Shown piece after piece: positions 1-9,171 of a DNA stretch of 64,000 nucleotides (the first letter of the stretch is position 1; the number at the start of each line of letters is the position of its first letter). The stretch comes from Pseudomonas oryzihabitans (GTDB lineage Bacteria; Pseudomonadota; Gammaproteobacteria; Pseudomonadales; Pseudomonadaceae): NCBI RefSeq assembly GCF_006384975.1, contig NZ_CP021645.1, positions 3,500,001-3,564,000 of the forward strand. The letters run 5' to 3'. The position numbers and the translations under genes were made by a program. The notes under the pieces are model-generated. The model was not told the origin of the DNA, made no database searches, and saw nothing but the letters and a program-made list of their open reading frames with translations.

Positions 1-1083
1 CAGCGCGGTCTGAATAGAATAGCTACCAGGCCCGAGATTCATATCAAAGACGATCTTGAACTCTACACGCTCGCCCGCTCTTACATTCTCAAGCGCCTGA
101 TCCTTCAGGTGAGTATTGGTGCCATACATGACCTGACCGAGCCGATCTTTGATCCCATAACCCAACACCAGCCGCTCAACATCTTGATGAGCCTTGGCTA
201 CGACTCTCAAAATGACAGGCTGCCCTACGTCTACATATTCGATGGGCATTCCTGCATCGTTCAGTATGGCTATTTCCTCGACCGTTATTTCGCCAGTTCC
301 CGAAACCGTCTGAGTTCTACCGTCCGCCATTTGTTTGATTTGCACTGTGCTGTTTTCTTTCTCGGCGATCAGCGCATTATAGAAGTCCATGACCTCTTCC
401 GGCCCACCGTCTTTTATGACAGTACCTTTTTCCAACAGAATGGCACGATCACACAAGACCTGTATCGAAGCTCGGTCATGCGAGACGATAAGCAGGGTCG
501 TACCCTGCTCTTGAAACTCCTTGATTCGATTAAAACTTTTGTGCTGGAAATACGCATCACCTACCGACAGCGCTTCGTCCACGATAAGAATTTCCGGGCG
601 AAACGCGGTAGCTACTGCGAAAGCCACGCGCATTTGCATGCCGCTCGAATAAGTTCTTACCGCTTCATCGAAGTAATGACCAATTTCGGCGAATTCGTAT
701 ATTTCAGGCATGGCTTGGCGAATCTGTTCCGCCGAATACCCCATGAGGCCGGCCGCATGGTAGGCATTTTGTCGTCCCGTCAATTCTGGATTGAAGCCCA
801 TTCCCAATTCGAGGATGGCAGCGATTCGGCCATTCACCTTGATGGTGCCCTCGGTAGGCTGGAGGGTTCCGGTAATCATCTTCAGTAGCGTCGACTTACC
901 TGCACCATTTTGGCCGACAATTCCAATCGCCTGTCCTACTTCGATACTGAAGTTTACATTCTTCAATACCCACACTTCTTCGGCAGGGACAGTTTTCATG
1001 CCAAACCAGCGAGCAAATCTTTGCCACTCCGATCGATAGTTGCGGTAGGCCTTACCTATTCCGGAAACCTGCATGAGACTCAT
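1..1083 (-). CDS. wzt: Wzt-type ATP-binding subunit of a polysaccharide ABC exporter (3' end outside window)
   Basis: The 361 visible residues make the ATPase that powers export of an undecaprenyl-linked O-antigen or similar glycan across the inner membrane. Walker A (GQNGAGKST, about residues 57-65), the ABC signature (YSSGMQMR) and Walker B (ILIVDEAL) are all present. After about residue 250 comes a further domain, as in Wzt proteins that carry a C-terminal glycan-binding domain; its end lies beyond position 1. The ATG at 1083 overlaps the stop of the upstream permease gene (ATGA), so the two are translationally coupled. Base composition is clearly AT-richer than the rest of the window, typical of exchanged O-antigen loci. 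Which glycan is exported cannot be told. Confidence 0.93.
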   Translation of the reverse strand, partial: MSLMQVSGIGKAYRNYRSEWQRFARWFGMKTVPAEEVWVLKNVNFSIEVGQAIGIVGQNGAGKSTLLKMITGTLQPTEGTIKVNGRIAAILELGMGFNPELTGRQNAYHAAGLMGYSAEQIRQAMPEIYEFAEIGHYFDEAVRTYSSGMQMRVAFAVATAFRPEILIVDEALSVGDAYFQHKSFNRIKEFQEQGTTLLIVSHDRASIQVLCDRAILLEKGTVIKDGGPEEVMDFYNALIAEKENSTVQIKQMADGRTQTVSGTGEITVEEIAILNDAGMPIEYVDVGQPVILRVVAKAHQDVERLVLGYGIKDRLGQVMYGTNTHLKDQALENVRAGERVEFKIVFDMNLGPGSYSIQTAL

Positions 1084-1874
1084 AGCGCGTCCACCATCTC
1101 AGGCGCTGCGCGTCTGAACACGAAAACGCCAAGCGCCATCAGAACCACAGAAATCAGAAAAGCGGATAGCATCCCTTGAATGGCGGGAACCTGTCCGTAA
1201 ACGAGAATATCGTGATATCCGCCTACGATCTTGTACATAGGATTGTAAGAGACTAGATTTTTTACGCCCTCTGGGATGACATTCAGCGGGTAGACGATAG
1301 GCGTGAACCAGAAAAGCACTTGTAAGAGAATGGGTACTACCTGACCAATGTCTCGTACGAAAACGTTGAGCACGCCGAGCAACAAACCTATTCCCACGGC
1401 CAGTGCGACGACAAATACCGTCATCGGAAGAATCCAGAAAATCTCCAAGCCCGGCCGATTTCCCATCAGCACAAAGACGGTCACGATGCACACGAGCAGG
1501 ATTGCATAATTGATCAGGCAGGACCCTACTACGATGACCGGCAGGGTAATTCTCGGGAAGCGCATCTTCTTGATGAGACCCCCGTTGTCGATGAAGACGG
1601 TGAGACAACGACCGACGATTTCGGAAAACAGGGTCCAGGCGAGAATACCGGCCATCAGATACATGGCATAGGCATATTTGTTGTCAATGCCCGGCAACTT
1701 CGCGGCCAGTAGATTGGAAAGGATCAGCGCATAGATTGCGACCTGTACCAGAGGATGAATTACCATCCATACTCCGCCCAGACGGCTTCTAGAAAATCTG
1801 CTGACAAACTCATTACGTATAGAGGACATTATGAAACCTCTATACAAATAGATGCTTTTCAGTAAACCACCCAT
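1080..1874 (-). CDS. wzm: Wzm-type permease of a polysaccharide ABC exporter
   Basis: A 264-residue ABC-2 type membrane protein with about six hydrophobic segments, the channel partner of the ATPase that overlaps its 3' end by 4 bp. The start at 1874 (MGGLLKSIYLYRGFI...) was chosen over an in-frame ATG 40 codons upstream. A GGAG lies 9 nt before it, and family members begin with this amphipathic stretch followed by a basic segment (residues 17-30). Family length is about 260 residues, so the gene looks complete. It is the first gene of the visible leftward unit and belongs to the same AT-rich block as its neighbour. Confidence 0.93.
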   Translation of the reverse strand: MGGLLKSIYLYRGFIMSSIRNEFVSRFSRSRLGGVWMVIHPLVQVAIYALILSNLLAAKLPGIDNKYAYAMYLMAGILAWTLFSEIVGRCLTVFIDNGGLIKKMRFPRITLPVIVVGSCLINYAILLVCIVTVFVLMGNRPGLEIFWILPMTVFVVALAVGIGLLLGVLNVFVRDIGQVVPILLQVLFWFTPIVYPLNVIPEGVKNLVSYNPMYKIVGGYHDILVYGQVPAIQGMLSAFLISVVLMALGVFVFRRAAPEMVDAL

Positions 1875-2784
1875 TTCTACTCCTTCACTTGTAGCGACAA
1901 ACGCCCATACTGAGCACGAAGCGTTTTCGCAAAAATTCGATTGGCCGACGATGCTCGACTCATAGAGCACACCAGAATGTAAGAGCTTCGCCACCTGAGC
2001 ACCTGAGCGAAACGCGCCAGGCAGCCGTATGAGTTTTTACGACCGCCAGCAATGAATGTCTTGCAGAAACCTTTGGGCAGGCCGCCGATCTAGCGCCGGG
2101 ATAGTCAGACAGACGTCTTTGGGCGCGCGCCCCGTAAGGGCTAGAGCGAGTAGCCGATATCACGATCAGCATGATGGAGACTGAAGCTAGGTCACACATG
2201 AATCGGAGACTATCTATCGCCAGGGTGAGGTGGAACGGCACGAGCCCCGGGCACCGAGCGAGTCATCTTGGCTCCAACCGCGCTGCCCTGCACGCAAACA
2301 GGACGAGAGTCTACAGGTTTGAGCGTCACAGGTCTCACGAACAACGATTTTTGAGATAGCCATAAAGCTCTGATCGGTAGCATTCGCGGTCGCTCAGACC
2401 GGACAGGCGGCCACAAGGTTTCTGGTACCCTCCAGAAAGCCCAACACAGCCATTCCATGCCGGAAAAACGCTACCGAAGCTTCTCGTCATCCGGTCTAGG
2501 TGCTGCCAGCCGTTGGCGACCTAGTCCATCAGGAAACACGTTATAGGCCAGTTTGGCTGCGGGTAGAGTCGGCCCCCAAGTCCACAGGTGCAATTTCATA
2601 CGCACCAGCAATCCCTCGACCCAGTGCTAAGGTCCACTCATCGCCTATCGCTAAAGAATTCGCCAGATCTTCAGATATCAGGGCCACAAGCTCGGAGACA
2701 AAGGAGCCTGCCGCCTGAGGCTAACTCGCTCATCGGTGCTGGCTCCCGCTCCGCGTCCCCTTCTGGCCATGGCGACCGGCACCG
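1875..2784. other. 910-bp gene-free stretch between wzm and the GH5 pseudogene
   Basis: No open frame here has a convincing start, ribosome site and protein-like composition. A short minus-strand frame around 2590-2710 reads about 50 plausible residues (VSELVALISEDLANSLAIG...) before a stop. It has no start and no recognised family, so it may be a gene remnant. The divergent promoters for wzm-wzt and the GH5 gene should lie here, but I cannot place them with confidence. Confidence 0.5.
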
Positions 2785-4497
2785 ATGAAAGCCCTTACCT
2801 CTCGCTTGTTCACCTTCGCACTGGCATCGCTGATTTCCAGTTACGCTCTTTTCGGCAAAGCAGAGAAGGCCCATGCCGAGGCTATGCCTTTGGTCGGTCT
2901 GAATCTTTCAAGTGCCGGCTTCGCGGGCCAGGCCCTTCCAGGGGTCAATGGCACCCACTAAATCTTCCCGGTGGAGGCTTACTTCAGTCAGTGGAGTGCT
3001 CGCGGAGTAAGGTTGATTCGCTTCCCCATTATTTGGGAGCGCTTGCAACCGACACTGGGTGGCGCGCTGGACCCTACCTACGCGAGCTTGATCGACCGAA
3101 CCTTCGGTTATGCCAACAAATACGGCATGAAGATCATTCTGGATCTGCAAAACTACATGCGCTATCGCGGCGTGGTGATAGGTACGGGCAACGTCTCCTA
3201 TGCTCACCATCAAGATGTCATGACGCGGATCGCTCAACGCTGGAGCGCTCAGTCCTCGCTCTACGCCTATGACATCATGAACGAACCGCACGACGCGGTA
3301 GCCCAATGGTCAGCAGCAGCCCAGTACGGAATCAACGGAGTAAGGTCCGTCGATTCGACTCGGCCGATCATGATCGAGGGCAACGGTTGGTCTGAGGCAA
3401 CTCGCTGGCCGCAGTGGAATGATTCACTACTGGGCTTGAAGGATCCGGCCAACAATCTGATTTTCCAGGCGCATACCTACTTCGATGGCGGCGGCGGCAA
3501 CTATACGGTGACCAGTGCCAGTGCCTATCCTGATGACTACGGCTTAGAGCGGGTCAAACCTTTCGTGGAGTGGTTCAAGAAGAACGGCAAGCGCGGCATG
3601 ATTGGTGAGTTTGGCGTTCCAGACAGCGATCCGCGCTAGAATGTCATCATGGCCCGGATGCTGGCCTACTTGAAGCAGAATTGCATTCCGGCAACCTACT
3701 GGGCAGCCGGGCCGGGCTGGGCTAATTGCAATCTCTCCGTGGAGCCGATCAATGGAGTCGAGCGGCCTCAATGGGCAACGTTAAAAGCCTATCTCGATGA
3801 ATCCAGCTGTACGCGAATAGGTCCGCTTTCCGCTACGAATCAGGCCCAATCAGCAGCGGACAGTTCATCCTATGCAACCACCATTGCCGGTGTTTATCGT
3901 GACTACCTGGGACGCGAGGCCGATCAGGCAGAGCTAACCTATTGGTCCGCTCAACTGGCCAATGGCAGCATGACCTTGGCCGGTGTCATCAACACCATCA
4001 TGAATAGCGCGGAGTACCAGAATCGCACATCGGTCGAAAAGCTTTATCAGACCTATCTCGGCCGCAGCGCCGACACCGCTGGCCTGAACTACTGGTCAGG
4101 TCAATTGGGCAGCGGTGTCATGACCACCAACGCCATAGCAGTCGCTCTTATTGGCAGCACCGAATATCAGGGCAACCTGCAGGCCTCGCTCAACCAGCTC
4201 TACGTAGCCTATCTAGGTCGTAACGCCAACCAGGCGGGGCTGAGCTATTGGTTGCAGCAAGTCACTAACGGCAGCATGGGAATAGCAACTGTCAAGGCAG
4301 CCATCGCCAGCAGTCCGGAAGGCATAGCCTATGCCAAGACTTCCATTCGACAACTGTACCAAAGCTATCTGGGCCGAGACGCCGACAGCGGCGGTCTGAA
4401 CACCTGGACATCTCAGGTAACCAGCGGTGCCATGACGCTGGACGATGTCGCCACAGCAATCAAAGGCAGCGCTGAATACCGTAGCCGACAATCTTGA
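2785..4497 (+). pseudogene. GH5-family endoglycanase with four DUF4214 repeats, interrupted by two in-frame stops
   Basis: Read as one frame, this is a 570-codon secreted glycoside hydrolase: a signal peptide (MKALTSRLFTFALASLISS...), then a GH5 barrel with the acid/base Glu in MNEPHD and the nucleophile Glu in GEFG. From about codon 365 there are four DUF4214 repeats, each carrying a YLGR-x-A-x(3)-GL-x-YW type motif. TAA at 2959-2961 falls in GTH*IFPVEAYF, where relatives would be expected to have Tyr. TAG at 3637-3639 falls in DPR*NVIMARML, where they would be expected to have Trp. The frame is intact across both, with no indel. The pieces 2971-3639 and 3649-4497 are therefore fragments of one gene, most likely a recent pseudogene. 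It neighbours the polysaccharide export locus. Confidence 0.85.
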
Positions 4498-4507
4498 CCG
4501 AGCCTGC

Positions 4508-4966
4508 TTAGGGAGCCCCCGCCCCGCCCCGCCGATCGATCTTCCGATTCAGGATGATCGACGTCTGCGTCTGCTTCACCCCCTCGAGATTGCCGATGCG
4601 GTCGAGTAGCTCATCGAGCTTTTCGTGGGTGGTGCAGCGCAGGAAGGCCAGGTAGTCGAATTGGCCGCTGACGGAGGAGACTTCCTCGACCTCGATCATC
4701 TTTTCCAGGGCGCGGATGACGCCGGCGGTGCTGCGCGGCAGGACGCTGATGGCGCAGTAGGCGCGAACGGCAGCCTGTTCCAACTCCGAGCCCAGGCGTA
4801 GGCCGTAGCCCTGGATGATGCCCTCGCGTTCGAGGCGCGCCAGGCGGGTGACCACGGTCGTGCGGGCCAGGCCCAGTTGACGGGCCAGGGTGGCATTGGA
4901 GGCGCGGGCGTTCTGTTGCAGCAGGTGGATGAGCTGCCAGTCGGTCGGATCGAGTTTGGTGAACAT
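4508..4966 (-). CDS. Lrp/AsnC-family transcriptional regulator
   Basis: A 152-residue protein with an N-terminal winged helix-turn-helix (LDPTDWQLIHLLQQNARASNA through LEREGIIQGY) and a C-terminal RAM ligand-binding domain, the full layout of the family. Such proteins sense amino acids or related small molecules and control nearby catabolic genes. It lies 59 bp downstream of the hglS-like gene on the same strand. It is therefore probably cotranscribed with that gene and may regulate it in response to a lysine-degradation intermediate; that link is inference. It sits at the step from the AT-rich left edge to the GC-rich core. Confidence 0.9.
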   Translation of the reverse strand: MFTKLDPTDWQLIHLLQQNARASNATLARQLGLARTTVVTRLARLEREGIIQGYGLRLGSELEQAAVRAYCAISVLPRSTAGVIRALEKMIEVEEVSSVSGQFDYLAFLRCTTHEKLDELLDRIGNLEGVKQTQTSIILNRKIDRRGGAGAP

Positions 4967-5025
4967 CGTTGCTGCCTGCCGGAGACGGGCGTCGGCGGCT
5001 GGCCGCCGACGCGGGAGCCGTCATT

Positions 5026-6357
5026 CTAGGCGGGGCGGCCGAGGGCAGCCAGGGCGGCACCCAGGGATTCGCGTTGCTGCCGCTCGTACAACGCCATCTC
5101 ATCGAGCACCGGTGCGCCCAAGGCCGCCTCGAAGGCCGCGCGATTGCCGCCGCTCTGGTATTCCTGCTGGCTGCCGGCACCCAGGTTGGACTGGAATATG
5201 CCGGCGGCGCTGACCGGCAGGAAGTCTTCGTAGGTGATGGGATCGGCGATGAGCTGGCCAGCGGCGATCAGGGCGTCGGGATCGGCGGTATCCATGGCTG
5301 GGTGATTAGCCGCCGCAGCGCGATAGCGGAACCAGGCCAGGCCTTGGCGACGCAGTTCGTCCCAGTCATCCGGTAGATCCTGGAACACTTCGGACAGGAT
5401 GGTCGCGTAATCACTGCCGGCAGCCTTGCTGCGCTGGCGCACCTCCTGCAGAAGTTCGTCGTAGCGCTGGCGGGCGGCCGGGGTGAGAGCTACGCCGCGC
5501 TGTTCGATCTCGCCGAAGCGCGCTGTGTGGGAGCCCTGGACCTCGCCCTGGAACAGGATGGGTTCTTCCAACGCCCTGAAGCTGGTCTGGCGGAGCAGGA
5601 TGGGGCACTGGCGGCGGGGCGGGCCTTCGATGGTTTCCTTAGGGGCGATACCACGAGCGGGCATCTTGGCCTGGACGGCGTCGATGTCGAGGGTGCGGGG
5701 GGTCAGGTGGTTGATGTGCGGGCCCTTGAAGCAGACCACGTCAGCGATCAGCCGGTGGGCGTCGTGCAGGCGCTGATAGAGGCCGGCGTCGACGTTGGCC
5801 TCGCGGTGCCAGCGGAAGGTCTCCAGGGCTTCCTGGACGAAGGCGTCGGCCTCGGCGTCGGTGAGGCCACCCTGGGCTTCGGCGCGTTCGATCAATTCCA
5901 GCGCGCCCGGCGTGAAGATACGCCGCTCGGCCAATACCCCTTCGGCCACCTGGCGCAATTCGGCGTCCTCGATCAGCTCCAGACGCAGCAACGAGGTGAA
6001 GACGCGGAAGGGGTTGATCTGCAGGGCCGCCGGCTCCACCGGGCGGAAGGCCGTGGAATGCACGGGTACTCCGGCCACGCTCAGGTCATAGTAGCCAACC
6101 GGCTGCATACCCATCACGGCGAACAGTCGACGCAGGGTAGCCAGTTCGGCGGCCGTCCCGACGCGGATGGCCCCATGGCGCTCCAGGTCCAGCCGCTCCG
6201 CGGAATCCTGGGCGAAGCCCGGTTGCCCGGCATTCACCTCGGCGACCAGTTCCAGCAGGGTGCCGTACTGGGGGACTTCCTGACGGTACATCGCCGACAT
6301 GGCTTGGGAAAAGCGGGTCCGGATGAGATCCGGGGAAAGTAGCGGCGCGGCGGTCAT
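5026..6357 (-). CDS. hglS: 2-oxoadipate dioxygenase/decarboxylase (DUF1338, HglS/YdcJ family)
   Basis: A 443-residue cytosolic protein of the DUF1338 family. Characterised members are non-haem iron enzymes that convert 2-oxoadipate to D-2-hydroxyglutarate and CO2 in lysine catabolism. Visible family segments include VPVHSTAFRPVEP, GPHINHLTPRTLD and KETIEGPPRRQCPILLRQTSF, which contain the conserved His residues expected to bind iron and the Arg-rich substrate region. Length matches the family. An Lrp-type regulator follows on the same strand. The start at 6357 begins the conserved N-terminus (LIRTRFSQAMSAMYRQEVPQYG). A partial palindrome (ATTCCC-TAGG-GGAAT) near 6440-6454 could be a regulator site. 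Confidence 0.87.
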   Translation of the reverse strand: MTAAPLLSPDLIRTRFSQAMSAMYRQEVPQYGTLLELVAEVNAGQPGFAQDSAERLDLERHGAIRVGTAAELATLRRLFAVMGMQPVGYYDLSVAGVPVHSTAFRPVEPAALQINPFRVFTSLLRLELIEDAELRQVAEGVLAERRIFTPGALELIERAEAQGGLTDAEADAFVQEALETFRWHREANVDAGLYQRLHDAHRLIADVVCFKGPHINHLTPRTLDIDAVQAKMPARGIAPKETIEGPPRRQCPILLRQTSFRALEEPILFQGEVQGSHTARFGEIEQRGVALTPAARQRYDELLQEVRQRSKAAGSDYATILSEVFQDLPDDWDELRRQGLAWFRYRAAAANHPAMDTADPDALIAAGQLIADPITYEDFLPVSAAGIFQSNLGAGSQQEYQSGGNRAAFEAALGAPVLDEMALYERQQRESLGAALAALGRPA

Positions 6358-6468
6358 GGGAGCGGCTCCTGGTTCAGGCTAGAAACCGATTTCGACACGC
6401 CCGCCGGTACCACTCAAGCGATCTTTGTTCATCGGATCATTCCCTAGGGGAATGGGCGAGCCCGCCCT

Positions 6469-6611
6469 AAGCTTGTCTGAAAAGTCGCCGAGCGAAGGTC
6501 AGGCAAGGCAAAAATTCGTGAGGAAGCGGAGTTTACGAGTGGTAAATGAGCATTCCGAACGGATTTTTAACGCCGCATGACCGAGCGTAGGCACTTTTCA
6601 GACAAAGCTTA
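6469..6611. repeat. Hairpin element, copy 1 (stop-codon-adjacent MITE-like repeat)
   Basis: The ends are inverted repeats (TAAGCTTGTCTGAAAAGT on the left; the right end is its complement with one extra base). The centre carries the core shared with two other copies in the window: GAGGAAGCGGAGTTTACGAG followed by TGGTAAATGAGCATTCCGAA, about 6530-6569. The stretches beside the core are partly complementary. The right end contains the TAA stop (6611-6609) of the small exported-protein gene. Flanks read CTAA on the left and TTAG on the right. Confidence 0.85.
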
Positions 6612-6857
6612 GTGATCCTGGTGCTTGGTCTTGGGCTTCCTCACATGGTCGCTCCCGGTATCACTGCCCGAACCGGCGCTGGCGCCGTTGTCGGCGGCGC
6701 CCACTCCCGTGCTCGGTGCCTTTTCCATACCGTGGGTACTGCTGTGATCGGGGTGGGTCGGCGTAGCGGGGGGATTGGTCGGACTGACCTGGGCCAGGGC
6801 CGCGGCGGACAGGCCAACACCGAGAATCAGGGTAGGCAACAGCAGGATCTTGCGCAT
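6609..6857 (-). CDS. Small exported protein, unknown function
   Basis: Encodes 82 residues. The start at 6857 (MRKILLLPTLILGVGLSAAALAQ) is preceded by GGAG at good spacing and gives a clear signal peptide ending near residue 23. The mature part is low in complexity (Pro, Thr, His, Gly, Ser) and ends in a basic His/Lys tail, so it is probably a periplasmic or surface polypeptide. A second gene of similar style lies just upstream on the same strand. I do not recognise a family. Its TAA stop is the end base of hairpin element copy 1. Confidence 0.7.
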   Translation of the reverse strand: MRKILLLPTLILGVGLSAAALAQVSPTNPPATPTHPDHSSTHGMEKAPSTGVGAADNGASAGSGSDTGSDHVRKPKTKHQDH

Positions 6858-6928
6858 GGGAGGTCTCCTCGACAGCGGATTCACTCCTGTTTGGGCACCT
6901 CCCACCCCGGGAGGTGCCGCACCGCAGG

Positions 6929-7129
6929 TCAGCTGCCGCTGCTGCTGGCCTTGTGCGCCTTCTTGTGGACGACTTTCTTGTGGTGGGTCGTCGCCTGCTT
7001 GCCGGTCTTGGCGGGACTGCTCGTGGCGGCGCCCGCTGTCGGCGCAGGATCGGCCGGCGCCGTCTGGGCGAAGGCGGCAGAGGTGGCCAGGAGGCCGGCA
7101 AGGGTCAGGCAGAGGGTGGTGCTTTTCAT
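6929..7129 (-). CDS. Small basic exported protein, Ala/Thr/Lys/His-rich
   Basis: Encodes 66 residues from the ATG at 7129, which has AAGGAG 8 nt upstream. A GTG nine bases earlier overlaps that ribosome site and is unlikely to be the start. The signal peptide is MKSTTLCLTLAGLLATSAAFAQ; the rest is Ala/Pro/Thr-rich with a C-terminal cluster of His and Lys (TTHHKKVVHKKAHK). The composition recalls acid-shock (Asr-like) periplasmic proteins, but no homology can be claimed. Probably cotranscribed with the small gene that follows 71 bp later. Confidence 0.7.
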   Translation of the reverse strand: MKSTTLCLTLAGLLATSAAFAQTAPADPAPTAGAATSSPAKTGKQATTHHKKVVHKKAHKASSSGS

Positions 7130-7295
7130 CGAAGTCACTCCTTCGTTGGCTGATTGCCAGGCCAGTTAGCCGGCTTTCGCGGGAAAAAACCGTGTCCCTT
7201 TCCACAGCCGAGCCCATTGGTAACAAGATATTTCAAACGACTGCCAACGCGTTAACAGTCGGCAAGCCCTTCGCCGCCACTCGGCCTTGGGCATA

Positions 7296-9140
7296 ATGCA
7301 GCCAGTCCCTCTACCGTACCCGCGCATGCCCAAGAGCCCTCACCTCCCCAAGCGACCCCGCTGGAGCAGCCTGTTGCTCCTGGCGCTGGGCCTGACGCTG
7401 CTGCTGGTCCCGCTGCGCTACGCCGCCCAGCACTACTACGAGGCGCAACTGGCCGAGCAGAACGGCCAGACCCTGGACCTGTACGTCGCCAACCTGCTGG
7501 GCACCCTGAGACGCTACGAGGTGCTGCCGGACCTGCTCGGCGATCTGCCGGTGCTGCGCAATGCCCTGGAGCGACCGGGCGATCGCGCGGCCCAAGACGC
7601 CGCCAGCCGGATGCTCGAAGACATCCGCCAGCGCACCGGTGCCGACGTCATCTACCTGATGCAGGACGACGGCATCTGTCTGTCCAGCTCCAACTTCCGG
7701 CAGCCGGACAGCTTCATCGGTCGCGACTTCTCCTTCCGTCCCTATTTCAAGGCCGCCATGCAGGGCCAGCCAGGGCGCTTCTTCGGCCTGGGTACCACCT
7801 CGAGCAAGCGCGGCTACTACTTCGCCGCGGCCGTGCGCGACGGTGAGCGCGCCACCGGCGTGGTGGTGGTCAAGGTGGACCTGGACAGCGCGGAAAAGCT
7901 CTGGGGTAACGCACCCGAGCAGCTCTTGGTCACCGACGACCTGGGCGTGGTCATCCTCACCTCCCACGACGCCTGGCGTTTCCGCGCCACCCATCCGCTG
8001 GACGAACGCCAGCGCGAACAGGTCAATGCCAACCGTCCCTACCCGACCACCGACCCGGCACCTCTGACCCTGGTACCGGGCAACTGGCTGACCCAGACCC
8101 GCAACCTGGACGAGGTGGGCTGGACGGCGCAGATCCTGGCGCCGCGGGAAATCGTCGAGCGCCAGGTGCGCAGCGCCCTCTACGTCGGCGCGGCGACCCT
8201 GCTGGCACTGCTCCTGCTGCTGGTGGTGATGACCCTGAGACGCCGCCACTTCATCGAGCGTCTGGCGCTGGATGCCCGGGCCAAGCGCGACCTGGAGCTG
8301 AACGTGGAGGAACGCACCCGCGACCTCCAGACGCTCAACGCCAGGCTGCAGCAGGAGGTGCACGATCGCGAACAGGCCCAGCGCGAGCTGATGCGCGCCC
8401 AGGACGAAGCCGTGCAGGCCGGCAAGCTGTCGGCGCTGGGGACCATGTCGGCCAGCATCAGCCACGAACTCAACCAGCCGCTGGCGGCCATCCGCAGCTA
8501 TACGGAAAACGCCGCCGTGCTGCTCGATCATGATCGGCTGGACGATGCCCGCAGCAACCTCAAGTTGATCGGCGAATTGACCACGCGCATGGCCAACATC
8601 ATCGCCCACCTCAAGGCCTATGCCCGCGGCGCCCGGCGTGCGCCGGAAAGCGTGGTGCTGCAAGGTGCCCTGGAAGATGCCCTGGCCCTGGTCGCCGCGC
8701 GGCGCCGCGCCATGCAGGTGGAGTTGATCCGCGACCTGCCCGATGCGCCGCTGTGGGTACAGGCCGGGGAAACCCGCTTGCGGCAGATCATCAGCAACTT
8801 GCTCAGCAACGCCCTCGATGCCCTGGCGGAAAAGACCAGCACCCGGCGGCTCTGGCTGACCACCAGTCTCGACGAGCGCGGCGTGACCCTGATCCTGAGA
8901 GACAACGGTCCGGGCTTCTCCAGCGAAGCCCTGGCCCGCGCCCACGAACCCTTCTTCACCACCAAGGCCACCGCCCAGGGCCTCGGCCTCGGCCTGGCGA
9001 TCTGCGATAACCTGTTACGCACCCTTGGCGGCCACCTGCACCTGTCCAACCATGTCGATGGCGGTGCCGAGGTGCGCCTCTATCTGCTGCATGGCAAACC
9101 GGGTGTCGCCTCCGTGCCCCAGGAAGAAGTCCGCGGTTGA
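7296..9140 (+). CDS. dctB: C4-dicarboxylate sensor histidine kinase DctB
   Basis: About 614 residues of an inner-membrane sensor kinase. There is a first membrane helix near residues 25-45, a periplasmic double-Cache sensor domain (GADVIYLMQDDG, SFRPYFKAAM, GYYFAAAVRD), a second helix (LYVGAATLLALLLLLVVM) and a coiled coil. The kinase core follows: phosphoacceptor His in SASISHELNQPLAAI and ATP-binding boxes NLLSNALDAL, DNGPGF and GLGLGLAI. DctB senses succinate, malate or fumarate and phosphorylates DctD, whose gene follows 31 bp later. No start has a clear ribosome site: ATGs at 7296 and 7326 are both possible, and a CATAAT at 7291-7296 may be a -10 box favouring 7326. Confidence 0.92.
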   Translation: MQPVPLPYPRMPKSPHLPKRPRWSSLLLLALGLTLLLVPLRYAAQHYYEAQLAEQNGQTLDLYVANLLGTLRRYEVLPDLLGDLPVLRNALERPGDRAAQDAASRMLEDIRQRTGADVIYLMQDDGICLSSSNFRQPDSFIGRDFSFRPYFKAAMQGQPGRFFGLGTTSSKRGYYFAAAVRDGERATGVVVVKVDLDSAEKLWGNAPEQLLVTDDLGVVILTSHDAWRFRATHPLDERQREQVNANRPYPTTDPAPLTLVPGNWLTQTRNLDEVGWTAQILAPREIVERQVRSALYVGAATLLALLLLLVVMTLRRRHFIERLALDARAKRDLELNVEERTRDLQTLNARLQQEVHDREQAQRELMRAQDEAVQAGKLSALGTMSASISHELNQPLAAIRSYTENAAVLLDHDRLDDARSNLKLIGELTTRMANIIAHLKAYARGARRAPESVVLQGALEDALALVAARRRAMQVELIRDLPDAPLWVQAGETRLRQIISNLLSNALDALAEKTSTRRLWLTTSLDERGVTLILRDNGPGFSSEALARAHEPFFTTKATAQGLGLGLAICDNLLRTLGGHLHLSNHVDGGAEVRLYLLHGKPGVASVPQEEVRG

Positions 9141-9171
9141 CCGCGCAGCCCATCAATCTAGGTTTCTTGTC

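Noticed and set aside
2971..3639. Independent GH5 gene starting at the GTG at 2971
   Set aside because: The frame continues upstream through a TAA to a signal peptide at 2785; it is a fragment of one broken gene.
2959..3639. Programmed readthrough or recoding of the GH5 stop codons
   Set aside because: No readthrough context or recoding structure is visible, and the two stops differ (TAA, TAG); decay is simpler.
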